A DNA stretch of 64,000 nt from Halarcobacter sp. (GTDB lineage: Bacteria; Campylobacterota; Campylobacteria; Campylobacterales; Arcobacteraceae), in assembly GCF_963675975.1 (NCBI RefSeq), contig NZ_OY780939.1, positions 2,232,001 through 2,296,000 on the forward strand, written 5' to 3'. The translations under genes were made by a program, and so were the position numbers. The notes below the pieces were generated by a model. That model did not search any database. It saw only the letters and a program-made list of their open reading frames with translations, and had not been told where the DNA came from. The number at the start of each line of letters is the position of its first letter. Position 1 is the stretch's first letter. Shown piece after piece: positions 7,712 through 15,918 of the stretch.

Positions 7712-8464
7712 CTATTTTTCTATCTTTTTCCAAACAGATTTACCAGTAGCACAAACTACACCACTCTCTTTTATCTTAATAGTATGTACAAAAGAGTTCT
7801 CTTCCTCATCCCTTTTTGTTAAAGACAAAATCAAATCCCCATAATGAGCCTCTGAAATAAAACGTCCATCAATAAAGTATAAATAGTAATTGTCCAATAT
7901 CTCATCAGGAATTGATTCCATAAGCCATTGTAGGTATCTTAGATTATTTACATGTTTATTTGTATCAGTATCATACATATTTACTTTAAACTCTTTTTTG
8001 TACTCAAAAGAATTAAGGGGTTCAATCTTATTGCTTATATTATGTTCAAGGGATATTTTTTCATAAGATGACCATTTTTCTATAAAATTAGGGTGTATCT
8101 TTTTAGGTCTTCTCTTTTTTATATCGTAAAATACCCACAAACCTCTGGCTCTTCCTATAATATTGTAGTTTTTATCATATATAATATTTTCTCTAAAACC
8201 TCTAATAGAATGGTATTTTGATATCCATGTTCTTATAATTATCTTTTCTTTATAAAGAGGATATCTTTTCATTTCCATTACACCTGCAAGAAGTACCCAT
8301 CCAAGGTTTTCAGACATTAAAGATAGTAAATCATGACCTGCATAATAACAATGCTCCGCAGCAGTTTCTTGAAGTAAAGTTAATATAGAAATAGCTGAGG
8401 CTTCACCCAATCTATTCATCTCAAAAAATCTTAATTCAAACTCTTTATCAAAATAGTTATCCAT
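7712..8464 (-). CDS. Acyl-ACP thioesterase (FatA/FatB family)
   Basis: A 250-residue protein with the double-hotdog layout of acyl-ACP thioesterases. The N-terminal hotdog contains RFFEMNRLGEASAISILTLLQETAAEH, and the second contains VNMYDTDTNKHVNNLRYLQWLMES, whose N-x-H and downstream residues match the active-site pattern. It hydrolyses acyl-ACP to free fatty acid. I start at MDNYFDKEF (8464) because AAAGGAG sits 6-7 bp upstream; the longer frame from 8485 would place that ribosome site inside the gene. Monocistronic. These enzymes are best known from plants and Gram-positive bacteria, so presence here is mildly unusual. Confidence 0.85.
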   Translation of the reverse strand: MDNYFDKEFELRFFEMNRLGEASAISILTLLQETAAEHCYYAGHDLLSLMSENLGWVLLAGVMEMKRYPLYKEKIIIRTWISKYHSIRGFRENIIYDKNYNIIGRARGLWVFYDIKKRRPKKIHPNFIEKWSSYEKISLEHNISNKIEPLNSFEYKKEFKVNMYDTDTNKHVNNLRYLQWLMESIPDEILDNYYLYFIDGRFISEAHYGDLILSLTKRDEEENSFVHTIKIKESGVVCATGKSVWKKIEK

Positions 8465-8599
8465 AATAACTCCTTTAATAAACAAATATATACCTTTTAA
8501 GAATAATTGTCAAATAAAAAATAAAAGGATATTGTAAAAAGATGAATTCAGTCTAAAATATCTACTTATACTGATAAAAATAAAAGGGAAAATTAAATA

Positions 8600-9127
8600 T
8601 TACATTATATCATCAAAATTGAATACAGATTTTAATTCTTTTATTTGATTCAATTTATTTTTTTCTAAATCACTAATTTTTTCATAATTTTCTTTTGATT
8701 CATACATTAATCGCTTGCTTGAATATACAGAAAGTTGATAACTTTTCAATTCTCCTTCAATTTTATTTTGTAAATCAATATTTTTTTCATCATACCTTTT
8801 TAACGCAAATAAATAATTTGATGTATCAATAACTAAGTTATCAAGAGTTTTTTCTTCACAAATTAGATTATTTTTCACACTTAAATAAAATAAAGCATTT
8901 TGAAGCACTTTTTTTTGTAAGTTAATATTTTTTAACATTAATTCATTTATTGAGTTTTTATTTGCTTTTTTAGTACAGTATTCAGTTCTATTTAATGCTA
9001 TCTCTAATGATTTTTTATAATTTATCTCAAATTTTTCTAATGTTTTTTGTGAGTTAATATCTGATGCGTTTAGAGAAATTGTAATAAAAATAAATAAATA
9101 AATCAATTTACTTAAATTCACAACCAT
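8600..9127 (-). CDS. Secreted hypothetical protein
   Basis: I do not recognise this 175-residue protein. Residues 1-22 (NLSKLIYLFIFITISLNAS) form a signal peptide, so it is probably periplasmic or surface-exposed. The mature part is Lys/Asn/Glu-rich, mostly helical with a probable coiled coil towards the end, and has two Cys (CTKKANK near 51 and ICEEK near 88) that could form a disulfide. ATG 9127 has AAAGGATT upstream. It stands alone between the thioesterase and the ABC-F gene, with AT-rich flanks. Confidence 0.6.
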   Translation of the reverse strand: MVVNLSKLIYLFIFITISLNASDINSQKTLEKFEINYKKSLEIALNRTEYCTKKANKNSINELMLKNINLQKKVLQNALFYLSVKNNLICEEKTLDNLVIDTSNYLFALKRYDEKNIDLQNKIEGELKSYQLSVYSSKRLMYESKENYEKISDLEKNKLNQIKELKSVFNFDDIM

Positions 9128-9331
9128 TTTTTAATCCTTTTAATATATAATATAAAAAATTACTTTAACTGTCATTAAATGTAATAAATATTATATTCTT
9201 ATATAAATTTAGCTCTATTTATTCTCTTATTAGGATTTTTGGAAAATGATATTAAACTATTTTATAACCCACATTATCATATAATCCCATATTCAAAAAA
9301 ACAATTAAATTTTTAAAAAACAAAGAGCATT

Positions 9332-11161
9332 ATGATACAACTAAAAAACCTTTCAAAACATTATGGTGAAAAAACACTTTTTACAGATTTAAATCTTATA
9401 TTAGGACAAGGCCAAAGAGTAGGGCTAGTAGGTAGAAATGGTACTGGTAAATCTACACTATTTAAACTAATACTTGGGGAAGAATCAGCTGATGATGGCG
9501 AAATTTCTATTCCTAAAGGTTATAAAATAGGTGCACTTAAACAGCATCTTGTTTTTACAGAAAAAACTCTTAGAGAAGAAACAGCATTAGCTTTAAGTGA
9601 AGATGATAAGTATTCTATTTACAAAGTTGAGAAGATACTTTTTGGTCTTGGTTTTACACACGAGGATTTAGAAAAAGATCCTTTATCTTTTTCTGGTGGG
9701 TATCAGATTCGTATAAACCTTGCTAAGCTTTTGATTACAGAGCCAAATCTATTACTTCTAGATGAGCCTACAAACTACTTGGATATCTTGTCTTTAAGAT
9801 GGTTAAAAAACTTTTTAAAGAGTTTTGATGGAGAAGTTATAATTATTACTCACGATAGAGATTTTATGGATGCAGTTTCAACTCATACTATGGGAATCGT
9901 TAGAAAGTCTTTATCTATACTTGAAGGCGATACTTATAAGTTTTATTCTCAATTAGAAGCTAATGACGAACACTACGAAAAACAAAAAGAAGCACAAGAT
10001 AAAAAAAGAAAAGAGTTAGAGGATTTTATTGCTAAAAATAAAGCCAGAGCCTCAACTGCTGCACAAGCCCAATCAAAAGTAAAACTACTTGAAAAAATGG
10101 ATGAGATGGATGATATTGTTGAAGAAGCAAATTTAAAGTTTGATTTTAACTACAAAGATACGCCGGCGAAAGTTTTACTTGATGTTAGAAATTTGTCTTT
10201 TGGTTATATTGAAGATAATATTCTTTTCAAAAATATCTCTTTTAACCTTAAAAAAGGTGAGACTTTAGGGATTATTGGTAAAAATGGTAAGGGTAAATCT
10301 ACTTTATTAAATAATATTGCTAGAGAACTTACACCTTTATCTGGGAGTATTGATTACCATGTAAGTACTTCTTATGGGCATTTTGGTCAAACGAATATTT
10401 CTCATCTAAACCCAAACAATACTATTATGGATGAGATTTATGTTGCTCAACCAAAACTTCCTGAAGCAACTGTACGGGGTATTTGTGGTTCGATGATGTT
10501 TAGTGGAGATGATGTAAAGAAAAAAATCTCACTTTTATCAGGTGGCGAGAAAAGTAGGGTGATGTTAGGACAGATTATTGCAAAAGATGTAAATCTGTTG
10601 TTTCTAGATGAGCCTACAAACCATTTAGACATGCAATCGATTGATTCCCTTACTGAAGCTATAAAAAACTTTTCTGGCTCAACTATAGTTGTTACACACA
10701 GTGAAAAACTATTAAGAGAGGTTTGTGATAGATTGATTGTGTTCTCAAAAGAGGGTGCTGATTGTTTTGATGGAACTTATGATGAGTTTTTAGAAAAAAT
10801 TGGTTGGGATGAAGAAGAGATTGAAGAGAAGACTAAAAAAAACCCTAAAGTAAACAAAAAAGAGAACAAAAAACTAAGAGCATCAATAATTCAAGAAAGA
10901 AACAAAATAACAAATCCTCTTAAAAAAGCTGTTGAGAAATACGAAGCAGAGATTATCGAACTTGAAGATTATATAGAAAAAGAGCAAGCAGAACTTATAC
11001 AAGCTTCTAATGCTGGAGATAACAGTAAAGTAATTGAGCTTTCAAAAAATGTAACTACAAGTGAGAAAAAAGTTGAAGAGTTGTTTGAAAAGTTAGAAGA
11101 AAACCAACTAGAACTAGATGAGATAATGGAAGAGTATGATAAAAAGTTAGAAGAGTTATAA
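9332..11161 (+). CDS. ABC-F family ATPase (Uup/YheS type)
   Basis: A 609-residue soluble protein with two ATP-binding cassettes and no membrane domain. Cassette 1 has Walker A GRNGTGKST (about 35), signature SFSGGYQIR and Walker B LLLLDEPTN (about 147). Between the cassettes is a charged linker (about 220-265) that in ABC-F proteins reaches the ribosomal P-site tRNA. Cassette 2 has GKNGKGKST, LLSGGEKSR and LLFLDEPTN. The C-terminal 90 residues form a charged coiled coil, as in Uup. ABC-F proteins act on the ribosome in translation or its rescue. The exact subgroup cannot be fixed by eye. Antibiotic resistance is not indicated. Confidence 0.9.
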   Translation: MIQLKNLSKHYGEKTLFTDLNLILGQGQRVGLVGRNGTGKSTLFKLILGEESADDGEISIPKGYKIGALKQHLVFTEKTLREETALALSEDDKYSIYKVEKILFGLGFTHEDLEKDPLSFSGGYQIRINLAKLLITEPNLLLLDEPTNYLDILSLRWLKNFLKSFDGEVIIITHDRDFMDAVSTHTMGIVRKSLSILEGDTYKFYSQLEANDEHYEKQKEAQDKKRKELEDFIAKNKARASTAAQAQSKVKLLEKMDEMDDIVEEANLKFDFNYKDTPAKVLLDVRNLSFGYIEDNILFKNISFNLKKGETLGIIGKNGKGKSTLLNNIARELTPLSGSIDYHVSTSYGHFGQTNISHLNPNNTIMDEIYVAQPKLPEATVRGICGSMMFSGDDVKKKISLLSGGEKSRVMLGQIIAKDVNLLFLDEPTNHLDMQSIDSLTEAIKNFSGSTIVVTHSEKLLREVCDRLIVFSKEGADCFDGTYDEFLEKIGWDEEEIEEKTKKNPKVNKKENKKLRASIIQERNKITNPLKKAVEKYEAEIIELEDYIEKEQAELIQASNAGDNSKVIELSKNVTTSEKKVEELFEKLEENQLELDEIMEEYDKKLEEL

Positions 11162-11172
11162 ACTCTTCTTTT

Positions 11173-12144
11173 TTAACAACAAACTCTATTTTTACCTTGT
11201 TCTTTTGCTTGGTAAAGATTGTAATCAGCTTTTTGTATTAAGCTTGTGATATTTTCACCTTTTTCATATGAAGCAACACCAAAGCTTGCTGTAACTTTTT
11301 CTACCTCTTCAAAAAAATTATTGGCAATTTTATCTTTTATTTTATTTGCTAAAATACAACTTTTTTGTGTGTCATAATTTTCACATATTATGATAAACTC
11401 TTCTCCTCCCCATCTTCCAACGATATTTTCTTTTTCTACATTCGATTTAAGCAAGGTTGCTATAGTTGTAAGAACCTTATCTCCAATTATATGTCCATAA
11501 GTGTCATTGATACTTTTAAAATTATCTATATCTAAAAATATAATTGATAAATGTTGTAAATTATAACTATCTATCTTTTGAAAAGATTCAAAAAGTTTAT
11601 TGTCTATATATCTTCTATTGTATATTGATGTAAGTTTATCTGTAGTGGCTAGTTTATTTAAGATAATATTATCGTTTTTTATCTCTTTATATTTGTTTTC
11701 TAATTCTATATATGATGTTTCTCTTTTAATTTTACTTATAACAGAAGATAGGGTATTTACTAGAATTTCATACTCTATTGGCTTTTGAATAAACTTATAA
11801 ATACCTATATTTAATAATTCCAAAAGTTTATCTGATTCTGTATGTGCAGAGATAACCAAGATAAGTTGATTTGGATTTTTTTCTATTAAACATTTCGATA
11901 AGTCAATACCATTAAGTTTTGGCATACTTATATCTGTAATAACTAAATCATAGTACTTATTGTTCTCTTTTTTGAAGTTATTATATTTTTCTAAAGCAAT
12001 TTCCCCATCACTGGCTTCATCAATATTAGGGAAAAAGTTATTAAACAATTTAAATAATTGAACTTGTACATCTTTATTATCTTCAACAAATAAGACATTA
12101 AGATTTTTACTAAAAATTAATAGATCTTTTATATTATTCAACAT
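11173..12144 (-). CDS. Response regulator with GGDEF output (diguanylate cyclase)
   Basis: A 323-residue protein: REC domain (about 14-130, phospho-acceptor Asp71 in VITDISMP), short linker, then a GGDEF domain (about 165-323) with active-site motif GGEEF. This should make cyclic di-GMP when phosphorylated. No RxxD inhibitory site lies five residues before the motif (EKEN instead), so product feedback is probably absent. Its start overlaps the end of the BvgS-like kinase gene by 11 bp, making that kinase the likely partner. Confidence 0.92.
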   Translation of the reverse strand: MLNNIKDLLIFSKNLNVLFVEDNKDVQVQLFKLFNNFFPNIDEASDGEIALEKYNNFKKENNKYYDLVITDISMPKLNGIDLSKCLIEKNPNQLILVISAHTESDKLLELLNIGIYKFIQKPIEYEILVNTLSSVISKIKRETSYIELENKYKEIKNDNIILNKLATTDKLTSIYNRRYIDNKLFESFQKIDSYNLQHLSIIFLDIDNFKSINDTYGHIIGDKVLTTIATLLKSNVEKENIVGRWGGEEFIIICENYDTQKSCILANKIKDKIANNFFEEVEKVTASFGVASYEKGENITSLIQKADYNLYQAKEQGKNRVCC

Positions 12145-14980
12145 TTCTTTTCTCTTTTCTTTGTAAAACTGGTAATTCTATTGAAAAAACAGCACCATTG
12201 TCTTTATTTGTAACTTTTAGATTTCCATTACAGTGTTCATTAATAATTATTTTACTCATATATAGTCCTAGCCCTGTACCATCTTTTTTATTTTTAGTTG
12301 AAAAATAGGGGTCAAATATTTTTTCGATTATAGATTCTTTTATTCCACCACCATTATCTGCTATATTAATTACAACAGTTTTTTCATCTTTTTTATAAGT
12401 ATTTATATAAATTTTTCTATCAAAGTCTTTTTTATCTATTAAGGCATCTTCAGCATTTTTTAGAAGGTTTAATATCACTTGTTGTAATTCACTAGGGTAG
12501 GTATAAAGATTATAGTTATTGTCTAAATTTTTTATTAATGATATTGATCTTGCATCTAAAGAGGTTTTAATTATAGATAATGATTTCTCAATTATATCAT
12601 TTAGTTCAAATACAACTTTTTCTTTATCTGATTTAAAAAAGTTTCTGAAATCATCAATAGTAGAAGAAAGATATTGTGAATAATCTGTTATAAGTTTTAG
12701 CTCTGTGTCAAAATATTTTTTATCTATCTCATCTTCTATAATCATTTTTAATACAAGATTATTTGTTGTTGCTGATATGGCAGAAAGGGGTTGTCTCCAT
12801 TGGTGTGCAATCATAGAGATCATTTCACCCATTTGTGCTAGTCTGCTTTGTTGTATTAGTTGTTGTGTATTTATCTCGTTTTTTTCTATCTCTTCTTTAA
12901 CTTTTTTTTCTAGATTTGTATTTAAATCTTCAAGTTTTTGTTCTAGAAATTTTCTATTGGTAATATCTCTAATTACGCCATGAATAACTTTTCTTTCTTC
13001 AATCTCTATAGCTGTAAAAACTATTTCAGCCCAAAGGTTTTCATTTGAACCATTTGTAAAAACCCATTCAAAATTTACAACCCCATCTTTTAGGGATTTA
13101 TTGATATATTCTTCTGCTCTTTGTTTTGAGCTTACTCCACAGGGTTGTTTTGGTGGAGATAATTCATCTATAGTTTTATTTAGAAGTTCATTTTCTTTGT
13201 ATTGTAATATTCTTATGGCAGACTCATTGCAACTTGATAAAATCCCATTATTAAGTAAAATAACTCCATCTGCAGATTTATTATATATATTTTCAAAAAG
13301 CAGTTTTTGTTTTGCCAATTCTATTGTTTTATTTTCAATCTCTTCATTTGCTTGGGTTAATTCTTTATTTAATTTATCTAAAATATAGTGTCTATAAGCA
13401 ACTATAGATATTAATAAAAATAAAATAGTTACAGTTTCCCAAAAATATTTAAAATCAAAAATAGTTCCAAAAGAGATAGTTGTCCATTTATCTGAAATCT
13501 CTTTGTATTGATTCTCTGTAATTAGATTTAATGATTTATTTAATATATTTAATAATCTTGTATTATCTTTATTTACAGCCATATTTACACTATATGACAT
13601 ATTTGTATATCTTGAGATATAAAGATTTTTCATAGCATACTTAGATATATAGTATGAAGCAATAGGAAGTGGCTCTAAAGCAAAATAAGCTTGCCCAGAA
13701 CTTACTGCTTCTAATGCTTTTCTATGGGAACTTGCATATATCACTTTTATATCTGGGTTAAGGGATTTAATAAAAGGTATTAGTTCTGAGTTTTGTTTTA
13801 AAGCAATTGTTTTATCTAAAATATTGTTTAAACTTGAAACTACAGGTTTATTGTTTTGGGTAATAATTGCTAATTTATAGTTAAGAAAAGTTTTTGTTGT
13901 ATTTGCAAAATCTATAAGATCACTGCTATTTGTAACTGTAGAGATAAAGTCACATTTTCCTGATTTTAAATATTGTTTAGCATCATACCAAGATAGAGTA
14001 TCTATATGATCTAGTCTCATATTAGTTAAATCTTTTATTTTCTCAAGAATATCTATAACAATACCTTTATAATCATCATTTTCTTTAAACTCTATAGGTT
14101 TTATATCATCCCTTGTACACACTCTAAAAACTTTTCTATTAGCTATATAATTAAGTTCATCTTTGTTGAAAAAGTTTTTTGCTATTGGTGTTATATCTTT
14201 TGTTCCGAACCATTTTCTTTTTAGATTCAATAATTCAGTATCTGTAACACTTTTTTGTGCTTTCTCTAGTATCTCTTTTAATATTTTGTTTTTTTTAGCA
14301 ACACCTATACGTATTAAACTAACCATTCTATTATCATCAACATAATTTGTAGGAATTATTCCAGAAATATTGTTTTGGGCAATTATGTAATCAATTACAT
14401 TTTTCTTTCCAATTGTAGCATCAGCTTTTCCAAGAGATAACTCTTTTAAAGCTTCTAATGAGTCTTTTACTAAAATTTGTTTTATCTCTGGATAATATTT
14501 TTCAATGGCTTTTTGAGCAAAAAATCCTTTTGGCATAATAATAGTTTTATTTTTTAGTTTTTCAAGGGAATCAATATTTTCATGGCCTTCTTTTACATAT
14601 ATTGCATTTACAGCGGTATGGAATATTGAGGTAAATTCAATTGTTTTTGATCTTTCACTGTTTTTTGAGATATTAATCATAGCATCAATATCACCAGTTT
14701 GTAGCATATTCATAAATTGATCCCATGAAGGACCTGAAATATACTCAACATCTATATTAAGTTTTTTTGCTAAAAGATTCATATAATCTATAGAAAAACC
14801 TTTTGCTACACCATTTTCATTATAATTAAAAGGGGGCCAGTTTAATTCATTGTGTAGTTTCAAAGGAGTTTTATTATCTAAAAAATCTTTTTCTTCTTGA
14901 GTAAGATTTAAATTTGTATGGGAAAATAAATTTGTAGTTAATATTATGATTAGTAAAAAGCTTAGATTGATTAGTTTCAT
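12134..14980 (-). CDS. BvgS-like sensor histidine kinase with two periplasmic solute-binding domains
   Basis: A 948-residue membrane sensor. A signal peptide (1-20) is followed by two family-3 solute-binding domains (about 30-258 and 272-505), a membrane span (about 518-540), a coiled segment, a PAS domain (about 560-680), and a kinase core. The H-box is MGEMISMIAHQWRQPLSA, followed by N-box LLKNAEDAL, DNGGGI and GTGLGLYMSK. The layout suggests it senses a small molecule, such as an amino acid, in the periplasm. No receiver or Hpt domain is attached, unlike BvgS itself. The overlapping REC-GGDEF gene downstream implies the ligand controls cyclic di-GMP. Confidence 0.92.
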   Translation of the reverse strand: MKLINLSFLLIIILTTNLFSHTNLNLTQEEKDFLDNKTPLKLHNELNWPPFNYNENGVAKGFSIDYMNLLAKKLNIDVEYISGPSWDQFMNMLQTGDIDAMINISKNSERSKTIEFTSIFHTAVNAIYVKEGHENIDSLEKLKNKTIIMPKGFFAQKAIEKYYPEIKQILVKDSLEALKELSLGKADATIGKKNVIDYIIAQNNISGIIPTNYVDDNRMVSLIRIGVAKKNKILKEILEKAQKSVTDTELLNLKRKWFGTKDITPIAKNFFNKDELNYIANRKVFRVCTRDDIKPIEFKENDDYKGIVIDILEKIKDLTNMRLDHIDTLSWYDAKQYLKSGKCDFISTVTNSSDLIDFANTTKTFLNYKLAIITQNNKPVVSSLNNILDKTIALKQNSELIPFIKSLNPDIKVIYASSHRKALEAVSSGQAYFALEPLPIASYYISKYAMKNLYISRYTNMSYSVNMAVNKDNTRLLNILNKSLNLITENQYKEISDKWTTISFGTIFDFKYFWETVTILFLLISIVAYRHYILDKLNKELTQANEEIENKTIELAKQKLLFENIYNKSADGVILLNNGILSSCNESAIRILQYKENELLNKTIDELSPPKQPCGVSSKQRAEEYINKSLKDGVVNFEWVFTNGSNENLWAEIVFTAIEIEERKVIHGVIRDITNRKFLEQKLEDLNTNLEKKVKEEIEKNEINTQQLIQQSRLAQMGEMISMIAHQWRQPLSAISATTNNLVLKMIIEDEIDKKYFDTELKLITDYSQYLSSTIDDFRNFFKSDKEKVVFELNDIIEKSLSIIKTSLDARSISLIKNLDNNYNLYTYPSELQQVILNLLKNAEDALIDKKDFDRKIYINTYKKDEKTVVINIADNGGGIKESIIEKIFDPYFSTKNKKDGTGLGLYMSKIIINEHCNGNLKVTNKDNGAVFSIELPVLQRKEKRNVE

Positions 14981-15046
14981 AATACTCTCATTATTAGTTT
15001 TTTAGAATTTTATCTAAAGAGTGTCTCACAATTGTCTCAAAATATA

Positions 15047-15781
15047 TTAATCGTTTTTAAAGTTTAGTTTATATCCATGACCATAGATTGATTCAAATAG
15101 TTCATAACCTAGTTTTGTTTTTAATCTTGACATTAGGTTTCGAACTCTTTTACTATTTGAAGTCAAATCATCAAAAACATAAGATTCAATTTCTTCATAA
15201 GTTTTAAGTGAACCTTTTGAATTGGAAAAAAGTTTAAAAAGTTTTATTTCTGATTTTGTTAATTTTATTATCTCTTCATTTTTAAAAAGAGCATTCTCTT
15301 CATCATTCCAAACAAAACCATTTTCTAAGGGTAAGACATGTTCATTTAAACTTGATAAATCCTCTTTTTCAATCAAATTCATCAAAGAATTTGAAATCTG
15401 CTCTGCATTGTAAGGTTTTAAAACATACCCTACAATACCAGCATCAATAGTTTTTAAAAAATAATCTGTTCTACTGTGAGCTGAAAATATAAGTATTGGA
15501 ATTTTTTTATCTATTTCTCTAATTTTGTTAATCATTGAAATACCATCAATCTCAGGCATCTCTATATCTGTAATAATTAAATCCAATGAAGAAGATTCAT
15601 ATTTGTTTTTTTCTTTAAATATAGACAAACCTTCGTTTCCATTGACTCCAACAAGAATATTATCAAAAAAAAGATTTAGCATTTTTAGAGTTTGTTCTCT
15701 AACATCAATATTATCTTCTAGATATAATACATTTAATTTTTTTGTAATATTGATAATCTTCTTTAATTTTTCTTGATTCAT
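15047..15781 (-). CDS. OmpR-family response regulator
   Basis: A 244-residue protein with a REC domain (about 15-130; acidic LEDN pocket, phospho-acceptor Asp72 in IITDIEMP) and a C-terminal winged-helix DNA-binding domain (about 155-244; LTKSEIKLFKLF, RVRNLMSRLKTKLG, GYKLNF). ATG 15781 has GAAGG upstream. It lies 66 bp upstream of the BvgS-like kinase in the same orientation, so one kinase may serve both this transcription factor and the REC-GGDEF protein. Closely related in layout to the regulator at 61709-62455. Confidence 0.9.
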   Translation of the reverse strand: MNQEKLKKIINITKKLNVLYLEDNIDVREQTLKMLNLFFDNILVGVNGNEGLSIFKEKNKYESSSLDLIITDIEMPEIDGISMINKIREIDKKIPILIFSAHSRTDYFLKTIDAGIVGYVLKPYNAEQISNSLMNLIEKEDLSSLNEHVLPLENGFVWNDEENALFKNEEIIKLTKSEIKLFKLFSNSKGSLKTYEEIESYVFDDLTSNSKRVRNLMSRLKTKLGYELFESIYGHGYKLNFKND

Positions 15782-15870
15782 TTTAACCTTCGAGTTATAT
15801 TAAGCTTAATTAATTATGTTAGGAAACTAACTTCATATAATATTAAAAAAAAGATTTAAAGTAAGTTAAC

Positions 15871-15890
15871 TTAGGCGAATAATCGCCTAA
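15871..15890 (-). terminator. Hairpin after ccsBA
   Basis: A perfect 8-bp stem TTAGGCGA/TCGCCTAA with an ATAA loop, 28 bp beyond the ccsBA stop and upstream of the OmpR-type regulator. On the minus strand a T-rich stretch follows only after a gap, so termination is likely but not certain. Confidence 0.55.
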
Positions 15891-15918
15891 ATTATTATTT
15901 TGTGGTAGAAAGTAACAA

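Noticed and set aside
12705-12983. Plus-strand ORFs inside the sensor kinase and similar antisense frames across the window
   Set aside because: They mirror well-supported genes on the other strand, lack ribosome sites and show low-complexity composition.
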